DNA from: Myxococcota bacterium
Lineage (GTDB): Bacteria > Myxococcota > Polyangia > GCA-2747355 > JAKLHH01
Assembly (NCBI GenBank): GCA_022710245.1
Contig: JAKLHH010000093.1
Span: 1-12,533 of the forward strand
Direction of reading: 5' to 3'
DNA: 12,533 bases
A program made the translations under genes and the position numbers. The notes under the pieces are model-generated. The model worked only from the letters and a program-made list of their open reading frames with translations, had not been told where the DNA came from and made no database searches. Every line of letters begins with the position of its first letter. Position 1 is the stretch's first letter. Of the stretch, positions 8,636-12,533 are shown piece after piece.

Positions 8636-8662
8636 GCTCCCTCGCGCACGAGGCGAGGGAGC
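8636..8662. terminator. Hairpin between convergent genes (bidirectional terminator candidate)
   Basis: A perfect 10-bp stem, GCTCCCTCGC / GCGAGGGAGC, closes a 7-nt loop. It lies 22 bp after the BON-gene stop and 39 bp after the lipoprotein-gene stop. No T-tract follows on either strand, so it is not a classic intrinsic terminator, but hairpins without T-tracts are common at convergent ends in very GC-rich genomes. Confidence 0.6.
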
Positions 8663-8701
8663 CGGGGAGAGCTCTGCGGGGAGAAGCTGCAGCCGGGCTG
8701 A

Positions 8702-10303
8702 CTAGCGCGTGCCAGGGAGGAGGGCGGTGAGGTTCGCGCTGGTGAGCCCGAGCTGGAAGCCGACCTCGTAGGCCGAGCAGAAGCCGCGGTCCGTGAGGAC
8801 CTCGAGCCGGGAGCCGATCACGCCGCTCGCCCGCTCCTCGAGGGAGGCCGCGGCGTGGAGCCCCATGCTGGCCACGCCGCGCGCCGCGAGCGAGGCGAGC
8901 TCGCCGGGCTGCGAGGCGCCGTCGCCGTTCGCGTCGACCCAGAGCAGGAGCTGCGCGAAGACCGCGTCGCGGGCGTCGATCAGGCCGTCGCCGTTGCCGC
9001 CGCGCGCGGGCTCGTCCCAGGCCGCCAGCGCGGCGACGCCGTCGGCGCAGCGCGCGCTGCCGCAGCGGGCGCGGTCGCTGAAGAGCTCCTCGCCGGAGCT
9101 GATCCGCCCGTCGCCGTCGAGGTCCAGCGCGAGCAGGCCCTCGCGCGCACCCACCCAGGCCACGCGCTGCGGGTGACCGTCGGCGAGCAGGTCGAAGCGC
9201 ACCGCGCCGCCGAGCTGCAGGCCGTCCCCGTCGAGGTCGATGACGAGCGGGTCACCGGTGCGGCGGCAGCTGGCGGTGTTGATCATGACCAGCTCCTTAC
9301 GCAGCACCTCGACCTGGTTGCCGATGCCCACCTCGATGCCGTCCTTGTGCTGCACCTCGGCCTGCATCAGCACCTGGTTGACCTTGCTGACGTCGTTGTC
9401 CTTGCAGAGCGGGTGCGCCTGGAGGAACGTGTCCACCTCGCCGAGCGACATGGTCTTCACCTGGACCGCGATCGCGTCGGTGTTCATGATGCACGCCTGG
9501 GCCTGCGCCACCGCCCAGGGCTTGTGGCCGAGGACGATGTGCTGGCCCTGCTCCTTGCCGAGCACGAAGGCGATCTTCATCCCGCTCAGGTGCTGGTCGC
9601 ACTTGCCGTCGGCCCGCAGCTCCTCGCTGGCGTAGATCGAGGCGACCTTGGCGCCGTAGTGGTAGGCCTCCATCGCCCAGGCGACCACGAAGGTGATCGA
9701 GTCCTTGGAGAAGCCGGTGCCGAGCTTGGCCTCGATGGTCTTGGTCACGTCGCCGCGATCCTGCTCGATGGCGGCGGTCACCTTCTTCACCGTGTCGACG
9801 ATCAGCTTGTCGCAGCTGTCGTCGGTGGTCACCTCCGGCGCCAGGATCGGGCAGACGAAGAACTTGGCGTACTCGGGGGCGGGCGGGTACGCCTGCGGCG
9901 AGCCGTCCGGGTTGAGCGCGCTCGGCAGCGGCTGGCCGACGCTGTCGTCGGTGATGCCGCCGACCGGGCCGGCCACCGTGGGGACGTCGGTCTTCAGCTG
10001 CTGCACCATGCGGTCGACGCCCTTCTTGCGGTACTCGCTGATCGCCTCGCCCGCGAACTTGAGGGCCTCATCCACCTCGGTGTCGGACTTGGCGTCCTTC
10101 AGCGGGCTGCTCTTGCCGTCGGGGTCCGTCGCCTGGCGCGGATCAGTGGACCAGCCGGCGCTGCCCGGTCCGGTGCCGAGCCCACCCGGGTCAGGGTCGG
10201 TGCCGGTTCCGGTGCCTCCACCCGGCTCGGTGGTGTCGTTGAGACCGCAGCCAGCGAGGGTCAGCGTGAGCGCGAGGACAGCACCAGCGATCAACCGAGA
10301 CAT
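8702..10303 (-). CDS. Lipoprotein with C-terminal EF-hand-like calcium-binding module (533 aa)
   Basis: Residues 1-19 are a lipoprotein signal with lipobox LAGC (C19). Residue +2 is Gly, so by the E. coli rule it would go to the outer membrane. A Gly/Thr/Pro/Asp linker (about 20-66) follows. Residues about 67-346 form an unrecognised, mostly helical region with cysteines at 151, 164, 235, 271, 300 and 346, which could form disulphides. The C-terminal third has acidic loops: DLDGDG at 356-361; a canonical 12-residue EF-hand loop D394-E405 (DLDGDGRISSGE); a degenerate loop around NGDGLID (437-443) that lacks the first Asp; and D457-E468 (DANGDGASQPGE). This arrangement (PLVIDLDGDG, then WVGAREGLLALDLDGDG, then a LLLWVDANGDG segment) is known at the C termini of many secreted RTX-like or surface proteins, and implies calcium binding. 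Start ATG 10303 has AGGAGG 5 nt upstream; the frame is open to 10426 but has no export signal there. The N-terminal function is unknown. Confidence 0.92.
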   Translation of the reverse strand: MSRLIAGAVLALTLTLAGCGLNDTTEPGGGTGTGTDPDPGGLGTGPGSAGWSTDPRQATDPDGKSSPLKDAKSDTEVDEALKFAGEAISEYRKKGVDRMVQQLKTDVPTVAGPVGGITDDSVGQPLPSALNPDGSPQAYPPAPEYAKFFVCPILAPEVTTDDSCDKLIVDTVKKVTAAIEQDRGDVTKTIEAKLGTGFSKDSITFVVAWAMEAYHYGAKVASIYASEELRADGKCDQHLSGMKIAFVLGKEQGQHIVLGHKPWAVAQAQACIMNTDAIAVQVKTMSLGEVDTFLQAHPLCKDNDVSKVNQVLMQAEVQHKDGIEVGIGNQVEVLRKELVMINTASCRRTGDPLVIDLDGDGLQLGGAVRFDLLADGHPQRVAWVGAREGLLALDLDGDGRISSGEELFSDRARCGSARCADGVAALAAWDEPARGGNGDGLIDARDAVFAQLLLWVDANGDGASQPGELASLAARGVASMGLHAAASLEERASGVIGSRLEVLTDRGFCSAYEVGFQLGLTSANLTALLPGTR

Positions 10304-10308
10304 GCACA

Positions 10309-10314
10309 CCTCCT
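10309..10314 (-). promoter_or_regulatory. Ribosome-binding site fixing the lipoprotein start
   Basis: The minus strand carries AGGAGG, 5 nt before ATG 10303. It decides against the longer open frame that reaches 10426. Confidence 0.85.
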
Positions 10315-10326
10315 GCGGTTCACCCA

Positions 10327-10342
10327 AGCAGACCGCGTGCCA
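10327..10342 (-). promoter_or_regulatory. Sigma-54 promoter of the EF-hand lipoprotein gene
   Basis: The minus strand reads TGGCACGCGGTCTGCT. Eleven of 12 defined bases of the -24/-12 consensus match (only C for the first T of TTGC differs), with exact GG-N10-GC spacing. The predicted start is about 10316, which leaves a short leader of about 13 nt containing the AGGAGG ribosome-binding site and then ATG 10303. It shares 14 of 16 bases with the site at 11606. Confidence 0.65.
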
Positions 10343-10408
10343 CGCGCCCGCAAGCGGCCGTCTTCTGGAGTTCAGGCACTTGCGCACGAGCTGGCCACGC
10401 GGGACCAC

Positions 10409-10471
10409 GCCACTGCTGGCATTCATGCCAGTGGTGGCAGGGGTCCATCATGTCCATATGCCACCGCTGGC
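10409..10471. promoter_or_regulatory. Three GCCA-N4-TGGC palindromes, candidate activator (enhancer) sites
   Basis: Copies lie at 10409-10420 (spacer CTGC), 10428-10439 (GTGG) and 10460-10471 (CCGC). The first two sit in a larger imperfect inverted repeat (10410-10437) with arms CCACTGCTGGCA and TGCCAGTGGTGG around a TTCA centre. Their centres are about 98, 117 and 149 bp upstream of the predicted start of the lipoprotein transcript. Sigma-54 promoters need an upstream-bound AAA+ activator, usually about 80-200 bp away, so the position fits. The activator is not encoded in the window. Confidence 0.5.
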
Positions 10472-10485
10472 TGGCAAGAGGCTCG

Positions 10486-10555
10486 GCCGCTGAGCGGGAG
10501 CGGCGACCGCTCGGGAGGCTACCGGGGAGCCTGCGACGGGGCCGCACGGGGGCCC
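10486..10555. terminator. Cluster of three short hairpins downstream of paralogue A
   Basis: Three stem-loops follow each other, all with 7-nt loops: GCCGCT/AGCGGC (10486-10504), AGGCT/AGCCT (10516-10532) and GGGCC/GGCCC (10539-10555). They start 12 bp after the stop codon at 10568 in the direction of transcription. They may slow or end transcription of paralogue A. No T-tract is present, and the stems are only 5-6 bp. Confidence 0.3.
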
Positions 10556-10567
10556 GACCGAGGCGGC

Positions 10568-11329
10568 TCAATAGACCTCGCGGAGCTTCGGGGGCAGCAG
10601 GCTCTCGCGCGGCAGCGCGGTGAACTGCTCACCGTTGGTGACGCCGACGCCGACCACCGCCACGCACCCGTTCCCCTCCTGCGCCAGCTTGGCGACCAGG
10701 TTCTCCGGCGCGCGCGAGCGGCGGACGCCGGCGCGGGTGGCGATGTTGACGCCCGACCCGGTCTCGCCGTGCACGAACCACCACATGCAGTCGGCGAAGA
10801 GCGCGGAGAGCTTGTGGTCCTGCATGTAGCGCTGCTTGTTCAGGTAGCGGTCGGTGGTGTTGTGGTAGGTGTCGAGCATGGTGCCCCAGTGCTTGATCTC
10901 GCCCGCCTCGAGGCCAAGCACGACGAAGCGGGGATCACGCTCAGGGTCCAGCGCCGCGCTGATCTTGCCGTAGTCGGTGAGCCGGGGGCCAGGGCCGTAC
11001 TTGTCTGCCGTCGACATGTAGAGCCTCTCCGGCGAGAAGGCGAGCTTCACGTAGGGGCCCTTGCGCGGGCGCACCGCCACCAGGCAGCCGTTCGCCTCGC
11101 CGAACGTGCTCAGGAAGTCACGCAGGCTGGCCCGCGTCACCGGCACGCAGAGCCGCTCCCGCTGCTGGCCGGAGAGGTCAGTGACCTGCACCGGCTTCGC
11201 CTGCGGCAGCCCGTTCCGCTGCAGGTAGCCTCCGACGAGCCCGCGCGGATCCGCCGAGGCGGAGCTGCTGACGAGCATGGCGAGCATGGCGAGCATCGCG
11301 GCGAGCGCCGCGGCATGGAAGGTCCTCAT
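10568..11329 (-). CDS. Secreted protein of unknown function, paralogue A (253 aa)
   Basis: I do not recognise the family. Residues 1-26 are a signal peptide with an unusual AMLAMLAML core and an ASA cleavage site before Asp27. The mature protein has cysteines at 61, 82, 181 and 222, consistent with two disulphides in the periplasm or outside. The most distinctive segment is D180-C-M-W-W-F, followed by a glycine-rich stretch and A207-P-E-N-L-V-A-K-L; then the beta-rich CVAVVGVGVTNG. The same order occurs in the product of the divergent gene at 11650 (N-C-T-S-W-I ... A-P-A-C-W-V-Q-A-L ... KAVVVHNPG), so I infer distant paralogues. The [DN]C-x2-W motif recalls the NC-box of permuted papain-like folds, but no upstream His is conserved between the two proteins, so enzymatic activity is unsupported. 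Start ATG 11329 has AAAGGAG 8 nt upstream and begins the signal peptide; the frame is open to 11707, but that extension is arginine-rich, typical of non-coding GC-rich sequence. The lipoprotein gene lies 264 bp downstream with its own promoter candidate. Confidence 0.88.
   Translation of the reverse strand: MRTFHAAALAAMLAMLAMLVSSSASADPRGLVGGYLQRNGLPQAKPVQVTDLSGQQRERLCVPVTRASLRDFLSTFGEANGCLVAVRPRKGPYVKLAFSPERLYMSTADKYGPGPRLTDYGKISAALDPERDPRFVVLGLEAGEIKHWGTMLDTYHNTTDRYLNKQRYMQDHKLSALFADCMWWFVHGETGSGVNIATRAGVRRSRAPENLVAKLAQEGNGCVAVVGVGVTNGEQFTALPRESLLPPKLREVY
11273..11299. repeat. Three 9-bp repeats in the signal peptide of paralogue A
   Basis: GAGCATGGC occurs twice, then GAGCATCGC. On the minus strand they encode the AML-AML-type hydrophobic core. 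Copy-number change would lengthen or shorten the signal-peptide core without shifting frame. Confidence 0.8.
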
Positions 11330-11337
11330 CTCCTCGT

Positions 11338-11344
11338 CTCCTTT
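11338..11344 (-). promoter_or_regulatory. Ribosome-binding site fixing the paralogue A start
   Basis: The minus strand carries AAAGGAG, 8 nt before ATG 11329. A second GAGGAG directly abuts the start codon and is too close to be the main site. This supports 11329 over the upstream in-frame codons. Confidence 0.8.
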
Positions 11345-11605
11345 GTTATGCGCCGCAAGCCGCGACGGAGGTTCGCCCGGCGCGGCCCGCGGCCTCCGCG
11401 CTGCAGCGCCCGTACCAGGCTCGGCGGCGAGAGCAAGCGGGCGTGACGACAGGTCCGACCGCGGAGGGGCGGCCGTCGCATCTTCGATGACTGGCGGCGA
11501 GTCGCTGCGATCGTCCGTGGGCAACCCGGCGACGCCTCGCGCGCGAAGACCGCGAAGCGACGAGCGGCGGCCATGGAGGCCCGACGAGGAGGGCCCCTCG
11601 CGCGG

Positions 11606-11621
11606 TGGCACGCGTCCTGCT
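11606..11621 (+). promoter_or_regulatory. Sigma-54 promoter of the secreted paralogue B gene
   Basis: The sequence is TGGCACGCGTCCTGCT. Eleven of 12 consensus bases match, with exact GG-N10-GC spacing. The predicted start is about 11632, giving an 18-nt leader with GGAG at 11639-11642 and ATG at 11650. The geometry is nearly the same as at the lipoprotein promoter. Confidence 0.65.
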
Positions 11622-11638
11622 CTGCCAGCGACCAGCAC

Positions 11639-11642
11639 GGAG
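11639..11642 (+). promoter_or_regulatory. Ribosome-binding site of paralogue B
   Basis: GGAG lies 7 nt before ATG 11650, just inside the predicted sigma-54 transcript. Confidence 0.65.
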
Positions 11643-11649
11643 AAGACCC

Positions 11650-12372
11650 ATGCCCCGATCGTGGTTGGTGCTCCCGCTCGTCGCCCTCCTCGCCTACCAG
11701 GTCGCACCGCCAGCGACGGCGCGCGCCGACTGCTCGGACGCCTCCTGTCAGGCGAGCCCGGCAGAGAACGCCCGGCTGCGATCCACGCCCGCCGCGGAGC
11801 GGATCCGCCGCTTCGTGTGCGGCAACAACCTCCCCTGCGTGACCCGCGGGGGGCGGCCCGTGTTCGCGACTCACGCGAGCCCCTCCCTGGCCAGTGGGTA
11901 CCTCGCCCAGCTGTCGCCGGGCCTGGTCGAGTTCTTCCTGCCGCGGGGCGGCCACCACCTCTTCACGCGCATCGGTGACAGCACCTACAGCCGGCTCGGC
12001 GGCCTCTCCGAGGAGCCGTGGCGTCCGGGCAGCGGGGAGCGGACCGGGGTGCTGGTGGAGCTGAGCGTTGCGGAGATGAAGCGCCTCACCGACTTCGTGA
12101 CCGCCGCCCGCAAGGACCCTGGCCGTGTGCTCGGCCGCTTCCGCTACGGTGGCGGCCCTGCCGGCGTCTCGAACTGCACCTCGTGGATCACCAGGGCGCC
12201 CGTCGGCGACGGTGGCGAGAGCCTCGCGAACCTGGTGGGTCTCCCCGAGCTCGGCGCGCCGGCCTGCTGGGTCCAGGCGCTGATCGACTCGCCCTCACCG
12301 CGGGTCAAGGCGGTGGTGGTCCACAACCCCGGCCAGCCGCTCGACGGGAGCTATCAGCCGCGCGTCAACTGA
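11650..12372 (+). CDS. Secreted protein of unknown function, paralogue B (240 aa)
   Basis: I do not recognise the family. The signal peptide is residues 1-26 (MPRSW, then a Leu/Val/Ala core, then the ARA cleavage site before Asp27). Cysteines are at 28, 33, 57, 63, 176 and 206, an even number typical of a disulphide-bonded exported protein. Landmarks: G100-H-H-L-F, the strand GVLVELSVAEMKRL (133-146), S174-N-C-T-S-W-I (174-180), a glycine-rich turn, A203-P-A-C-W-V-Q-A-L and K220-AVVVHNPG. Spacing from the motif Cys to the AP pair is 27 residues here and 26 in paralogue A. The strand before the [DN]C motif also corresponds (FVVLGLEAGEIKHW in A, VLVELSVAEMKRL here). H225 near the end is not conserved in A, so a Cys-His catalytic pair is not supported. 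Start ATG 11650 has GGAG 7 nt upstream; the frame is open back to 11605, but the signal peptide fixes 11650. A strong sigma-54-like site ends 28 bp before the start. The gene is monocistronic within the window. Confidence 0.88.
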   Translation: MPRSWLVLPLVALLAYQVAPPATARADCSDASCQASPAENARLRSTPAAERIRRFVCGNNLPCVTRGGRPVFATHASPSLASGYLAQLSPGLVEFFLPRGGHHLFTRIGDSTYSRLGGLSEEPWRPGSGERTGVLVELSVAEMKRLTDFVTAARKDPGRVLGRFRYGGGPAGVSNCTSWITRAPVGDGGESLANLVGLPELGAPACWVQALIDSPSPRVKAVVVHNPGQPLDGSYQPRVN

Positions 12373-12375
12373 TCG

Positions 12376-12396
12376 AGCTGCGCCACCGCGGCAGCT
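12376..12396 (+). terminator. Weak hairpin after paralogue B
   Basis: AGCTGC and GCAGCT form a 6-bp stem around a 9-nt loop, beginning 3 bp after the stop codon, with no T-tract. The right arm is also the start of a partial unit of the downstream tandem repeat, so terminator and repeat are intertwined. Confidence 0.35.
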
Positions 12397-12533
12397 TCGG
12401 AGTCAGCCAGCTTCTCCTCGACGAGGGAGTCAGCGCAGCTTCTCCTCGACGAGGGAGTCAGCGCAGCTTCTCCTCGACGAGGGAGTCAGCCAGCTTCTCC
12501 TCGACGAGGGAGTCAGCGCAGCTTCTCCTCGAC
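12391..12533. repeat. 27/28-bp tandem repeat running off the right edge
   Basis: Full units begin with AGTCAGC and end with CTCCTCGACGAGGG, at 12401-12427 (27 bp), 12428-12455 (28), 12456-12483 (28) and 12484-12510 (27). A partial unit runs from 12511 to the edge. The two lengths differ by one base: AGTCAGCCAGC against AGTCAGCGCAGC. A leading remnant, GCAGCTTCGG at 12391-12400, looks like a unit that lost its internal TCCTCGACGAG. Each unit has a CTCC/GGAG or CCTC/GAGG inverted repeat. There are no spacers, so it is not CRISPR. On the minus strand, 27-bp units read as a 9-residue repeat. Confidence 0.9.

Larger units (their letters stand above)
11330..11649. other. 320-bp divergent intergenic region between the secreted paralogues
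   Basis: It holds the two ribosome-binding sites and the sigma-54-like site at 11606. I see no convincing promoter for paralogue A: no sigma-54 match with correct spacing and no sigma-70 pair on the minus strand. No GCCA-N4-TGGC palindrome is present. No small gene is supported; open frames across it are arginine-rich upstream extensions. Confidence 0.6.

Noticed and set aside
8855..11446. An 863-codon plus-strand open frame spanning the lipoprotein and paralogue A genes.
   Set aside because: It crosses two well-supported opposite-strand genes and the gap between them, and shows no domain or export signal.
11432..11447. Possible sigma-54 site for paralogue A on the minus strand (TCACG ... 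TTGCT).
   Set aside because: The -24 GG is absent and the spacing is off by one base. It is also about 100 bp upstream of the start, unlike the tight geometry of the other three sites.
12144..12326. A 60-codon minus-strand frame inside the end of paralogue B.
   Set aside because: It lies entirely within a well-supported gene and shows no motif or ribosome-binding evidence.
12401..12533. CRISPR array.
   Set aside because: The 27/28-bp units abut directly with no unique spacers, and no cas gene is present.
12513..12533. Partial minus-strand CDS ending VEEKLR-stop at the right edge.
   Set aside because: Only six codons are visible and they are repeat sequence. I kept it as a finding to check, not as a gene.

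Overview
The window is extremely GC-rich (visibly around 70% or more, with G or C at most third codon positions). It carries five genes, four of which encode exported proteins, and shows no tRNA, rRNA, transposase or integrase. Composition, sigma-54-type promoters, EF-hand lipoproteins and giant multidomain proteins suggest a myxobacterium or related former deltaproteobacterium. This is an inference from style, not from a marker gene. Both ends show simple or tandem repeats, so the window may be a whole contig that broke at repeats.

Layout. (1) 50-7780, minus: one giant gene for a 2576-residue protein. It has a sacsin/HSP90-type GHKL ATPase near the N terminus, about 1300 residues of leucine/alanine/arginine-rich sequence in which a short motif recurs about every 111 residues, a charged low-complexity linker with fresh in-frame duplications, and a transglutaminase-like papain-fold domain with an intact Cys-His-Asp triad. 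(2) 7951-8613, plus, divergent from (1): a periplasmic double-BON-domain protein. (3) 8614-8701: a convergent gap with a perfect hairpin. (4) 8702-10303, minus: a lipoprotein with an unrecognised cysteine-containing N-terminal region and a C-terminal EF-hand-like calcium-binding module. (5) 10568-11329, minus, and 11650-12372, plus: a divergent pair of secreted proteins of unknown function that look like distant paralogues of each other, sharing a [DN]C-x2-W motif and a G-rich/AP segment. (6) 12391-12533: a 27/28-bp tandem repeat that runs off the right edge.

Regulation. Three of the four exported-protein genes have a sequence close to the sigma-54 -24/-12 consensus, with exact GG-N10-GC spacing, 24-48 bp upstream of the start codon. 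Two of the three are identical at 14 of 16 positions. Upstream of the lipoprotein promoter, three copies of the palindrome GCCA-N4-TGGC lie where an enhancer-binding activator would bind. I read the right half as a small RpoN-regulated cell-envelope or secretion locus beside an unrelated, divergently transcribed giant ATPase/transglutaminase protein. The strongest candidates for something undescribed are that fusion protein and the paired secreted paralogues with their sigma-54 control.
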